Positions 33,954 through 42,036 of a DNA stretch of 64,000 nt are shown here, piece after piece; positions within the stretch are counted from its first letter, which is position 1, and every line of letters starts with the position of its first letter. Under the pieces are notes generated by a model. The model did not search any database. It was given only the letters and a program-made list of their open reading frames with translations, and had not been told where the DNA came from. The position numbers and the translations under genes were made by a program. The stretch comes from Luteococcus peritonei (GTDB lineage: Bacteria; Actinomycetota; Actinomycetes; Propionibacteriales; Propionibacteriaceae): assembly GCF_039526385.1 (NCBI RefSeq), contig NZ_BAAAIX010000007.1, positions 1 to 64,000 of the forward strand, read 5' to 3'.

Positions 33954-34600
33954 GTCCGGCTCCCCCGCGTCGTGCGGGTCCAGGGCATGACCAGCCAGCC
34001 CAGGGCCACCAGGACAGCGTCCAGCAGCCAGGCCAGCGCCACGGTCACCACGATGCCGGTGAGCACCTCCGCGAGGATGCCGCGCTGGAAGCCGTCGGTG
34101 AACAGCTGGCCCAGGCTGGGCACGCCCAGCAGCGCCGAGACCGTCACCAGGCTCACCGTGCTCACCGCCACCACGCGCAGGCCGGCCAGCAGGCTCGGGC
34201 CTGCCAGCGGCAGTTCCACGGAGAAGAAGCGCCGCAGGCCGCCGTAGCCCAGGGCGGTGGCCGACAGCCGGGGGCCCTCACCGACGGCGGCCAGCCCGTC
34301 GGTGGCGGAGCGCACCATCAGCGCGAAGCCGTACAGGGTCATGGCCGCCACCACGTTCCAGCGCTCGCGCACCGTGGTGCCGATCAGCATGGGCATCACC
34401 ACGAACAGCGGCAGCGAGGGGATGGCGTAGAACAGGCCGGAGAGCGCCACGAGGGCGGCGCGGCCAGGACGCCAGCGGTTGGCCAGCCAGGCCACCGGCA
34501 GGGCGAGCAGGAAGCTCAGCGCCACGGCCGGCAGTGTCATCAGCAGGTGGCTCCAGGCCTGCTGGCCGATCATGGCCAGGTTGTCCTGGACCCACCTCAC
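33950..34600 (-). CDS. osmoprotectant ABC transporter permease
   Basis: A 216-residue second permease subunit, paralogous to the gene at 33279. It carries the coupling segment GPRLSATALGYGGLRRFFSVELPLAGPSLLAGL and an N-terminal QQAWSHLLMTLPAVALSFLLALP typical of OpuCB-like proteins. The two permeases probably form a heterodimer. It overlaps the ATPase gene upstream and the other permease downstream by 4 nt each. Confidence 0.9.
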   Translation of the reverse strand: MRWVQDNLAMIGQQAWSHLLMTLPAVALSFLLALPVAWLANRWRPGRAALVALSGLFYAIPSLPLFVVMPMLIGTTVRERWNVVAAMTLYGFALMVRSATDGLAAVGEGPRLSATALGYGGLRRFFSVELPLAGPSLLAGLRVVAVSTVSLVTVSALLGVPSLGQLFTDGFQRGILAEVLTGIVVTVALAWLLDAVLVALGWLVMPWTRTTRGSRT

Positions 34601-35436
34601 GCGGGCCTCCCGGTGCCGGGGGAGGGGCTGATCCGTCCGGCGGGACGGCCATGGGCGTCCATCACCAGCGTCCCGTGCGGGCCCTCCACCAGGTGCAGGT
34701 CCAGCTCGCCGCGGTCCAGGCCCAGGAAGCTGGCCACGAAGTCGTCGGCCGGGTTGGCCACCAGCTCGGCGGGGGTGCCCACCTGGGCCACCTCGCCGCC
34801 CTTCTTCAGCAGCACGATCTGGTCGCCCAGGGTGAGCGCCTCGGCGATGTCATGGGTGACGAAGAGCACGGTCTTGTGCAGCTCGGCCTGGATCCGGCCC
34901 ATCCAGGCCTGCAGCTCGGCGCGCACCAGCGGGTCGACGGCGCCGAAGGGCTCGTCCATCAACAGGATGTTCGGGTCGCTCGCCAGGGCGCGGGCCACGC
35001 CCACGCGCTGCTGCTGGCCGCCGGAGAGCTGGGCAGGCCAGCGCTTCGCCATGGAGCGGTCCAGGCCGACGAGGTCCATCAGGCCCAGCGCCTGCTCGTG
35101 CGCCTCGGCGCGCGAGACACCGTTCAGCCGCGGCACCGTGGCGATGTTGTCCAGCACCCGCCGGTGGGGCAGCAGGCCGGAGTTCTGCATCACGTAGCCG
35201 ATCCGGCGGCGCAGCTTGACCGGGTCGGTGCCGGCGATGTCCTCGTCGTCGATCAGCACCCGACCGCTGGTGGGGGCCACCATCCGGTTCACCATCCGCA
35301 GCAGGGTGGTCTTGCCGCAGCCCGAGGAGCCCACCAGTACCGTGGTGCGGCCGGTGGGAACCACCAGGCTGAAGTCGTCGACGGCCATGGTCCCGTCCGG
35401 GTAGCGCTTAGCGACCTGCTCGAACTCGATCCCCAT
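34597..35436 (-). CDS. osmoprotectant ABC transporter ATP-binding protein
   Basis: A 279-residue ATPase and first gene of the leftward operon 35436-31856. Walker A GSSGCGKTT, Q-loop VMQNSGLLPHRRV, signature LSGGQQQRVGVARAL, Walker B ILLMDEPFGAVDP and H-loop VTHDIAEAL are all intact. After residue ~240 comes a short tail rather than full CBS domains, so the ionic-strength sensor of OpuA/OpuCA is missing or reduced. Start ATG 35436 follows GAAGGGAAACGG. Confidence 0.92.
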   Translation of the reverse strand: MGIEFEQVAKRYPDGTMAVDDFSLVVPTGRTTVLVGSSGCGKTTLLRMVNRMVAPTSGRVLIDDEDIAGTDPVKLRRRIGYVMQNSGLLPHRRVLDNIATVPRLNGVSRAEAHEQALGLMDLVGLDRSMAKRWPAQLSGGQQQRVGVARALASDPNILLMDEPFGAVDPLVRAELQAWMGRIQAELHKTVLFVTHDIAEALTLGDQIVLLKKGGEVAQVGTPAELVANPADDFVASFLGLDRGELDLHLVEGPHGTLVMDAHGRPAGRISPSPGTGRPA

Positions 35437-35614
35437 CCGTTTCCCTTCGTGGCTGCCGTGCTGACGGTCCTGCCCTGGGCACCCGTGTGGTGGCCTGTTC
35501 ACCATCCAACCTGTCCCCACCGACAGAAATTCCCCCTGAAGGGGTGGAAAGGCCACTGCTGGCCCCGAGACTGGCCGTCCGGACAGGGCCACGCCTCGTG
35601 GAAGAATGAGCGCC

Positions 35615-37252
35615 ATGTCCTCTTTGCCCTCACAGCTCACCGAGCGGGTCCAGGCCCTCACCGGCATCGACCCGGAGATGCGGCCCGCCACCAAGCCCCA
35701 GTTCGGCCACTTCCAGTCGAACGTGGCCCTGCGCCTGGCCAAGACCGAGGGCAAGCCGCCGCGCGAGGTTGCAGCCGCCATCGTCGAGCAGCTGCAGGTG
35801 GACGACCTGTGTGAGCCGCTGGAGATCGCCGGTCCCGGCTTCATCAACTTCCGGATCAAGGCCGACGTGCTGGCCGCCACCGCCTCGGAGCTGCTCGGCG
35901 ACGAGCACGACGGGGTGGTGCAGGCCGGCGAGCCCCAGCGCGTCGTGATCGACTACTCCGCCCCGAATGCCGCCAAGCAGATGCACGTGGGCCACCTGCG
36001 CAGCACCATCATCGGTGACTGCTTCAACCGGGTGCTCAGCGCCCAGGGCCACACCGTGATCGCCCAGAACCACATCGGTGACTGGGGCCGGCAGTTCGGC
36101 ATGCTGGTGGAGCAGACCCTGGACGAGGGACTGGACCCGGCCGAGCTCGACCTGGCCGGCGCCGAGCGGCTCTACATGCGCGCCAATGCCCACCTCAAGT
36201 CGGACGAGGCCTTCGCCGACCGCTCCCGCGAGCGGGTGGTCAAGCTGCAGGCCGGCGATCCCGAGACGCTCGCCATCTGGGAGAAGCTGATCGAGATCTC
36301 CAAGGCCGGCTTCGAGCGCACCTACGAGCGGATGAATGTCCTGCTCAAGCCCGCCGACTATGCCGGCGAGAGCATGTACAACGCCATGCTGCCCAAGGTC
36401 TGCGACGACCTGGAGGCCCGCGGCATCGCCAAGGTGGACGACGGTGCCCTGGTGGTCTTCGTGGACGGCTACGAGGCGCCCGCCATCATGCGCAACCGCC
36501 AGGGCGGCTACGGCTACGACGTCACCGACGTGGCCGCGCTGCGCTACCGGGTGGGCGAGCTGGACGCCGACCGGCTGGTCTACGTGGTGGGCTCGGAGCA
36601 GACCCACCACTTCAACCTGATCTTCGGCGTCTGCCGCAAGGCCGGCTACCTGCCCGAGCAGGTGCGCGCCCAGCACGTGGGCTACGGCATGGTGCTGGGC
36701 ACCGACGGCAAGAAGTTCTCCACCCGCGAGGGCACCGCCGTCCACCTCGACGACCTGCTCGACGAGGCCGACCAGCACGCCGCGCCGAACATCGCGCTGG
36801 CCGCCATCAAGTACGCGGACCTCAGCTCCGGGTTGCAGAAGGACTACACCTTCGACGCCGAGCGGATGACCGCCACCACCGGCGACACCGGCCCCTACCT
36901 GCAGTACGCGCACGCCCGGATCAGCCAGATCATGCGCAAGGCCGAGGCCGAGCAGGTGGAGGTTCCCCAGGCGATCACCGTGCTGGAGGAGCCGGCCGAG
37001 CAGCAGCTCGCCCTGCTGCTGAGCCGCTTCGGCGAGGTGGTGGCCGAGGTTGGCGAGAGCCTGCAGCCCCACAAGCTGTGCGGCTACCTCTACGAGCTGG
37101 CCGGCGCCTACTCCTCCTTCTACGAGCAGTGCCCGGTGATGAAGTCCGAGGGCGAGGTGCGCGCCTCCCGCCTGGCGCTGTGCCAGGCCACCCGCAAGGT
37201 GCTGGCCAAGGGCCTGTACCTGCTGGGCATCGACGCGCCCGAGCGGATGTGA
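35615..37252 (+). CDS. argS: arginine-tRNA ligase
   Basis: A 545-residue class I aminoacyl-tRNA synthetase charging tRNA-Arg. An N-terminal Add-1 domain (about 1-105), the HIGH-type motif HVGH at 124-127 (QMHVGHLRST), GDWGRQFGMLV, the KMSKS-equivalent DGKKFSTREG and the C-terminal DALR helical domain ending LYLLGIDAPERM are present. I chose ATG 35615 because GGAAGA lies 9 nt before it but directly abuts the earlier ATG at 35606. It is essential and intact. The unusual repeat array begins just after its stop. Confidence 0.95.
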   Translation: MSSLPSQLTERVQALTGIDPEMRPATKPQFGHFQSNVALRLAKTEGKPPREVAAAIVEQLQVDDLCEPLEIAGPGFINFRIKADVLAATASELLGDEHDGVVQAGEPQRVVIDYSAPNAAKQMHVGHLRSTIIGDCFNRVLSAQGHTVIAQNHIGDWGRQFGMLVEQTLDEGLDPAELDLAGAERLYMRANAHLKSDEAFADRSRERVVKLQAGDPETLAIWEKLIEISKAGFERTYERMNVLLKPADYAGESMYNAMLPKVCDDLEARGIAKVDDGALVVFVDGYEAPAIMRNRQGGYGYDVTDVAALRYRVGELDADRLVYVVGSEQTHHFNLIFGVCRKAGYLPEQVRAQHVGYGMVLGTDGKKFSTREGTAVHLDDLLDEADQHAAPNIALAAIKYADLSSGLQKDYTFDAERMTATTGDTGPYLQYAHARISQIMRKAEAEQVEVPQAITVLEEPAEQQLALLLSRFGEVVAEVGESLQPHKLCGYLYELAGAYSSFYEQCPVMKSEGEVRASRLALCQATRKVLAKGLYLLGIDAPERM

Positions 37253-37556
37253 CCCGCAGGCGGCGCTGCTCCGACCCGCTGACTGCGCTTCGGCTCTCGT
37301 CGTCTGGTCCCGTCCCGTTTGGCCGTACTTTGGCCCCGTTGTCTGCGCGGGGGCTCTCGTTGCCCAGGGCTCGACCCGTTTGGCCATGTTCCGACCCTGC
37401 TCTCGGCGCTTTGGCCCCGGTGCCTGCGCGTGGGCCCTGGTACCTGCGCTTGGGCCCTCGTCGCCTGGGCCCGTCCCGTTTGGCCGTGCTCCGACCCCGC
37501 TCTCGGCGCTTTGGCCCTGGTCGCCCGGCCCGTCCCGTTTGGCGGTGCTTTTGCCC
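37253..37556. repeat. degenerate 20-bp-phased repeats (left part of array A)
   Basis: No gene. Variants of (G)CTTTGGCCC or CTCCGACCC recur about every 20 bp, for example at 37269, 37288, 37328, 37389, 37409, 37449, 37489, 37509 and 37548. Larger ~50-bp duplicates (CCGTTTGGCC.TG.TCCGACC then GCTCTCGGCGCTTTGGCCC) occur near 37374, 37472 and 37531. Phase is kept into the regular repeats that follow. Because 20 is not a multiple of 3, a protein origin is unlikely. Confidence 0.7.
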
Positions 37557-37730
37557 CGCTCTCGGCGCTTTGGCCCCGCGCTCGGCGCTTCGACCCCGCT
37601 CTCGGCGCTTCGACCCCGCGCTCGGCGCTTCGACCCCGCGCTCGGCGCTTCGACCCCTCAATTGCGGGGTCAGAGCGTGGGTTGCGGGGGCGGAGTGTGC
37701 GTCTGGGGGTCGGAGCTGGCGCGGGCGGAG
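37557..37730. repeat. mirror repeat array A (20-bp units converging on a centre)
   Basis: Five head-to-tail 20-bp units (core CTCGGCGCTTCGACCC) fill 37557-37656. A short centre (TCAATTGC) follows, then the motif continues in the opposite orientation as GGGGTCAGAG/GGGGGCGGAG/GGGGGTCGGAG at 37666, 37686 and 37705, still spaced about 20 bp. The two halves could fold into one long imperfect hairpin. The same design returns in arrays B and C beyond the nuclease gene. Confidence 0.8.
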
Positions 37731-37790
37731 TGCATCCGTGCCCAAGGGCGCGCCGCTGGAGGGTGGTCTCCACAGGCACGACGCCCCGCG

Positions 37791-37880
37791 GGACTTGTCC
37801 AATGCCCGTGGCCCCTGCGGGGACTTGTCCACAGCCCGTGACCACCCGGGAGAGTTGTCCACAGCCGGTGACGTCTCGCT
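37791..37880 (+). promoter_or_regulatory. three 30-bp direct repeats with DnaA-box-like TTGTCCACA
   Basis: TTGTCCAAT at 37795, TTGTCCACA at 37825 and TTGTCCACA at 37855 are exactly 30 bp apart and embedded in GGACTTGTCCACAGCCCGTG-like repeats. A fourth degenerate copy (GGTCTCCACAGGC) lies near 37765. TTGTCCACA equals the DnaA box preferred by high-GC actinobacteria. They stand 35-120 bp upstream of the nuclease start at 37915, so an operator role is equally possible. Confidence 0.65.
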
Positions 37881-37914
37881 GGACGTCGGCCCCCACGCGG
37901 GGTTCTCTGGCTGC

Positions 37915-38877
37915 ATGAATCCTTCCGCCCCCGATCCCAGCCCCGTCCAGCTCGCCGCGCTCCATTCGCTGTGCCGGCGCAGCGAACTGGAAGCGGTTGG
38001 TTTCGACCACCGGGAGATCGCCCGAATGCTGCGCGACGGGCGCCTGCATCGCACTCGTCGTGGCGTCTACGCCTGGGGCGACAGCCGGGGCGACATCGAG
38101 CAGCACCTCATCCAGGCGCGCGCCGTGCTGCTCGCACAGCCGCGGGCGGTCCTCAGTCACGGCTCCGCTGCGGCGCTGCACCGGATCCCGGTGCGGCGCG
38201 CCGCCCTGGACTGGGTCCATGTCACCCGACCGGATCGCGGGGGAGGACGTCGACGCAACCAGGTGGTCACCCACTGCAGCCAGCTGGACCCGTCAGAATG
38301 CATGGTCGTCGACGCCCTGGCCGTCACCACGGTGCCGCGGAGCCTGGTCGACCTTGGGTGCACGGAGCCCGAAGGCTGGACGCTCGCCGCCATGGACGAC
38401 GCGCTGCGTCGTGGCCTGTGCAGCGCCGAACACCTGCAGCGCAGCGTGACGTCCGCCGCCGGCCGCCCCGGCGTGCGGGGTGCCCAGCGAGCTGCCGCGC
38501 TGGCGGATCCGCGCTCGGAGTCGGTGGGGGAGTCCCTGAGTCGTCACCTGCTGGTCCGGGCCGGGCTCGCACCCGCGCAGCTGCAGCAGGAGTTCCCGCA
38601 CGAGGCAGGCGTGGACCGGGTGGACTTCTGGTGGGAGGAGGGGGTCGTCGGTGAGTTCGACGGTCGGCTCAAGTACCGCGCCTCGGCCCGCCCCGGCGTC
38701 AGCCCCGAAGAGGTGCTGTGGCAGGAGAAACTGCGCGAGGACCGGCTGCGTCGCCTAGGCCTGGTGGTCGTGCGCTGGACCTGGGACGAGCTTCTGCACC
38801 AGCCGGAGGTGGTGGTTGCCAGGGTGCGACAGGCGCTGGCCGAGGCTCGTACCCGTCGTCCTTCAGTCGCGTGGTGA
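37915..38877 (+). CDS. DUF559/Vsr-like nuclease with AbiEi-type N-terminal domain
   Basis: A 320-residue protein. The N-terminus (about 8-60) is a winged-helix like AbiEi antitoxins (LCRRSELEAVGFDHREIARMLRDGRLHRTRRGVYAWG), followed by an AbiEi_4-like middle (SHGSAAALHRIP, LAVTTVPRSLVDLG). The C-terminus (about 200-310) matches DUF559, a PD-(D/E)XK fold near Vsr: E206, D237 (VDFWW), E247 and D249 (GEFDGRLKY), K253, and RRLGLVVVRWTWDEL. The putative nuclease residues are kept. Its target and partner are unknown. It stands alone between repeat arrays. Confidence 0.8.
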   Translation: MNPSAPDPSPVQLAALHSLCRRSELEAVGFDHREIARMLRDGRLHRTRRGVYAWGDSRGDIEQHLIQARAVLLAQPRAVLSHGSAAALHRIPVRRAALDWVHVTRPDRGGGRRRNQVVTHCSQLDPSECMVVDALAVTTVPRSLVDLGCTEPEGWTLAAMDDALRRGLCSAEHLQRSVTSAAGRPGVRGAQRAAALADPRSESVGESLSRHLLVRAGLAPAQLQQEFPHEAGVDRVDFWWEEGVVGEFDGRLKYRASARPGVSPEEVLWQEKLREDRLRRLGLVVVRWTWDELLHQPEVVVARVRQALAEARTRRPSVAW

Positions 38878-39000
38878 ACCACCCTCCATGGTGCGGGCCA
38901 CCTTCAGCCCGCAGCCACGGCGCGACGTGGCGCCGCGCCATGCTTCCGAGCTCACCGAGCGGCTCGCCGCCCAGGGCATCACCGCCACGAGCCGCTGGAT
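38878..39000. other. short spacer between nuclease gene and array B
   Basis: An ATG at 38888 opens a frame whose first ~37 residues (MVRATFSPQPRRDVAPRH, then SELTERLAAQG) look protein-like but then run into array B. It may be the stub of a gene interrupted by the repeats. I do not call it a gene. Confidence 0.35.
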
Positions 39001-39236
39001 GCAGTTCGGCCCCGGCTCTGTGCGCTTCGACCCCCCGGGATGCAGTTCGACCCCCGCTCTATGCGCTTCGACCCCACGGGATGCAGTTCGACCCCCGCTC
39101 TATGCGCTTCGACCCCATTGTTGAGGGGTCGAGCTGCCAGGAACGGGGTCGAGGTGTAAGGAACAGGGTCGAAGCGTCAGGAACGGGGTCGGTCGTCGTG
39201 AAAGGGGGTCGGGCGCGAGAAGCGGGGACGAGGCTC
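39001..39236. repeat. mirror repeat array B
   Basis: Six forward units with TTCG(A/G)CCCC start at 39005, 39026, 39046, 39067, 39087 and 39108. They alternate between GATGCAGTTCGACCCC and TATGCGCTTCGACCCC types, so every second unit is nearly identical. A centre ATTGTTGA (39117-39124) follows. The motif then runs inverted as GGGGTCGA at 39128, 39148, 39168, 39188 and 39208. The spacing is 20-21 bp throughout. Confidence 0.82.
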
Positions 39237-39276
39237 GTGCGCGTCGTACGTCAGCCAGTCGGTGACCCGCCGACGG

Positions 39277-39450
39277 TGCACTCCGACGCCGCTGGGCGCA
39301 CTCCGAGCCCGCTGGGTGCAGCTCGACCCTGCACCGTGCGCTCCGACCCCGCTCGCTGCGCTCCGACCCGGTTGTTGAGGGGTCGAGGCGGCGGGAGCGG
39401 GGTCGAGGCGGCGGAAGCGGGGTCGAGGCGTCGAGAAGCGGGTCGGGGCG
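39277..39450. repeat. mirror repeat array C
   Basis: Five forward units (CTCCGACCC type) start at 39281, 39301, 39321, 39341 and 39361, exactly 20 bp apart. A centre GGTTGTTGAG (39370-39379) follows. Inverted units GGTCGAGGCG start at 39381, 39401 and 39421, with GGTCGGGGCG at 39441, again exactly 20 bp apart. The region after it (39451-39543) has no recognisable gene. Confidence 0.82.
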
Positions 39451-39543
39451 CAAGCCACCGGAGCGGCCTGCGCGGGGGCTCGCGCCGGTGGACCAGCACG
39501 TCGACGAGCTCGACGGCATCACCAGGACCGGCGCGTCGCCTCC

Positions 39544-42036
39544 TCAGACCTGCTGGAAGGCTCCGATGTGGGTGCTCCCGGCCGCCTGGCCGATCTTCTG
39601 GGCGATGTCGGCCTCCAACGGGCTGCCGTGGGTCATCGCGGAGGCCGCCTGCTGGGCCTGCTGCACCGAGGCGCCCGCTGGGTAGGTCCGATTGACCCAG
39701 CCCCGGCCGACGGCACCGGACCAGGCGGACAGGTCGTTGTACATGTCCACCCGACCGTCGTTACGGCCCCAGCCGATCAGCGTGGGGGAGTTCGCATCCT
39801 TGGCCTCGAAGGCGTTGCCGGTGGCGGTGGCCACCATGCTGCCGGCCGTCAGCGCCTTGTCCTTGTCCAGCACGTAGAACTGGAAGTTGGAGAAGTTGGC
39901 GTCGGTGCCGAACAGGTTGTTGCGCACCGCGATGTCACGACTCACCCAGGTGTTGCTGGCGTCCGGGACGGGATTGCGTGGGTCGTGGCCGTTGTGCGCC
40001 GGATTGGACTGGCGGCGGAAGTCCTGGTCCACCGAGATGTCGGCGATCCGGGAGTTCCAGATGGTGTTGTTGCTGACCCGCAGGTGCTCGGAGTCGAACA
40101 GGTAGAGCCCGCGCACCTGGCCGGAGACCACGTTGTCGGCGACGACGGCGCTGCTGGTCAGCTCCAGCTGGATGCCGGCGAAGCCGTCCTGGGCGGCATT
40201 GGTGATCCGGTTGCGGGTGACGGTCACGCCGATCACCGACTCGTCGGTCCACAGCCCGTTGGTGTTGTAGTTGTCCTCCAGCAGGTTGTTGTCGAAGGTG
40301 ACATTCCTGCTGGCGGTCACCTTGACGCCCGCGGTGGCCGGCAGCGGGGTGAAGCGCTGGGTGTTGTTGTTCCGGATCACGCTGTTGGTGACCTTGCCCC
40401 CGTCGAAGTTGGCGCCGCCGATGCCCATCAGGCCGGAGCGCTCGATGGTCACCCGGTTCACGGTGCCGGCCCCGTTGCGGCCGTCGGAGGTCATCGAGAT
40501 GCCGGTGCTGGCCACGTCGTGGATCACCACGTTCTCCACCAGGTTGCGCTGGCGGGCCATGAAGATCACGCCCATCCGCGGGATGGCATTGGCATAGCGG
40601 CGGATCCCGAAGCCGCGCAGCGTCACGTCGGGCGAGCCGACGGTGAAGACCCGGTCCAGGTCGCTGCCGCGCACCTCACGGCCACTGGGGTCGGTGCCCA
40701 TGATGATGCGCTGGTTGGCGTAGTCGACGGCGAACTGCCCGGCGCCGACGCTGCCCGGAGCCACCTGCTGCAGCTGCTGGCCGTCCACGAAGAGCTGGTC
40801 CGGCCAGGCCGCCAGCGGGTACTTCGGGTCCAGGAAGGAGTCGTCGCGCCCGCCCACGGTGTAGCTGGTGGAGTGGTCGAAGCGCGCCGTCCAGGGAGCG
40901 CTCCAGGTGTCACCGGAGCGGGTCCACTGCGTGATCCGGGTGGAGCCGTCGAACCAGACCGCCTCGCCCGGGTGGGCCTGGACGGTGAGCGGCTTGAAGA
41001 TGCCCACCTCGCCCTGGTGGTAGCTGCCGCCACGCACCACCACGGTGCCGCCGCTGGGGGCCAGTTCCACGGCCCGGGCCAGGCTGCGCACCGGGGCGGC
41101 CTGGCTGCCGGGGTTGGCGTCGTTGCCGTTGGTCGCCATGAAGACCGCACCGCTGGGAACCGGATAGCTGGCCTGGCCCACCGGCAGCGAGCCTCGCGCG
41201 GCGACGGCGGCCTGGGGTGCCGGCTGGCCCTGGTCAGGAGCCGGCTCCTGCGGGGTCGTGGGGGCGGGTGCCTCCGGCGGGCTGGTGGGGGCGGGCGCCT
41301 GGGGTGACGTGGTCAGCGCGGTGAAGTGTGTGACGGTCACCGGCGTGGTGGTGCTGCCGGCCACCAGGGCGAGGCCCACCTGGCCGGCGTCGGTCAGCCG
41401 CGCGGTCGAGCTGTCGGCGGCGCTGAACTGGGGCGCCGGCTCGGCGCTCCCGTCGGCCCACACGGTGCCGCGCAGGGTCACCGTCTCGGTGCCGCTGACC
41501 TGCAGGCGAAGCTTGATCCGGCGTCCTTGCGCCACCAGGCCGTCGATCCGCACCCCGGTGCCCAGCACGGAGTCGCCGGTCGGCGAGACCCGGTTGGCGT
41601 GCAGGACCACGCTGCCGTCAGCCGACAGGTTGGCCCACAGTCGGTAGCCGGTTCCGGTGGCGGCATCGATGCGGGCATTCAGCCCCGCCATGGTGTGGCC
41701 GCCGGCGCCCAGCTCGGGCAGCACCAGGGTCTCCAGCACCGAGACGTCGCGCGCCCGGCCCTGGGACAGGCGGGCGTCGAGCACCTGGCCGGGACGGCCG
41801 GCGAAGCGGGCGACGCTGCCGCCCACCTGCACGGTGGAGGCCCCGGTGGGGATGGTCCAGGTGCCTCCGGCGGGGGCGGAGCCCAGGCCCTGGGCCACGG
41901 TGCGGTCGAACCCGTCCTCGGCCAGCACGGCCTCGGAGGCGGCCCGGGCCGGGGCGGTCGGCGAGCAGAGCAGGGGCACGGCCAGGGCCAGACAGGCCGT
42001 CAGGGCGCGCAGGCGAGGGGGGCGGGCAGCCGTCAT
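39544..42036 (-). CDS. secreted right-handed beta-helix protein with shared N-terminal module
   Basis: An 830-residue exported protein. The signal peptide is about 1-33. Residues about 35-245 form a beta-sandwich-like module that also ends the two giant proteins at 47469 and 51109 (FDR...GGTWTIP, LRGTVWADG). A Pro-rich linker (246-285) leads to a parallel beta-helix (about 290-750) of the pectate-lyase superfamily, with NNN-type ladder motifs (VIRNNNTQRF, NVTFDNNLLEDN, LRVSNNTIWNS). It may be a polysaccharide lyase, hydrolase or epimerase acting on the locus product. Substrate not known. Confidence 0.82.
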   Translation of the reverse strand: MTAARPPRLRALTACLALAVPLLCSPTAPARAASEAVLAEDGFDRTVAQGLGSAPAGGTWTIPTGASTVQVGGSVARFAGRPGQVLDARLSQGRARDVSVLETLVLPELGAGGHTMAGLNARIDAATGTGYRLWANLSADGSVVLHANRVSPTGDSVLGTGVRIDGLVAQGRRIKLRLQVSGTETVTLRGTVWADGSAEPAPQFSAADSSTARLTDAGQVGLALVAGSTTTPVTVTHFTALTTSPQAPAPTSPPEAPAPTTPQEPAPDQGQPAPQAAVAARGSLPVGQASYPVPSGAVFMATNGNDANPGSQAAPVRSLARAVELAPSGGTVVVRGGSYHQGEVGIFKPLTVQAHPGEAVWFDGSTRITQWTRSGDTWSAPWTARFDHSTSYTVGGRDDSFLDPKYPLAAWPDQLFVDGQQLQQVAPGSVGAGQFAVDYANQRIIMGTDPSGREVRGSDLDRVFTVGSPDVTLRGFGIRRYANAIPRMGVIFMARQRNLVENVVIHDVASTGISMTSDGRNGAGTVNRVTIERSGLMGIGGANFDGGKVTNSVIRNNNTQRFTPLPATAGVKVTASRNVTFDNNLLEDNYNTNGLWTDESVIGVTVTRNRITNAAQDGFAGIQLELTSSAVVADNVVSGQVRGLYLFDSEHLRVSNNTIWNSRIADISVDQDFRRQSNPAHNGHDPRNPVPDASNTWVSRDIAVRNNLFGTDANFSNFQFYVLDKDKALTAGSMVATATGNAFEAKDANSPTLIGWGRNDGRVDMYNDLSAWSGAVGRGWVNRTYPAGASVQQAQQAASAMTHGSPLEADIAQKIGQAAGSTHIGAFQQV

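Noticed and set aside
37791..37880. Chromosomal origin of replication
   Set aside because: Only two perfect DnaA-type boxes, no AT-rich unwinding region, and no dnaA, dnaN or gyr genes nearby.
37557..39450. CRISPR array
   Set aside because: The repeats are too short (20-bp period, ~13-bp core), there are no unique 30-40-bp spacers, the motif changes orientation in mid-array, and no cas gene is nearby.
37260..39525. Protein-coding frames inside the repeat arrays (up to ~380 residues)
   Set aside because: The 20-bp period forces the same peptide pattern through all frames, composition is Arg/Pro/Ser-rich low complexity, and starts lack ribosome binding sites.
39488..39685. Small gene after array C
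   Set aside because: The frame overlaps the end of the beta-helix gene, has no ribosome binding site and no recognisable product.
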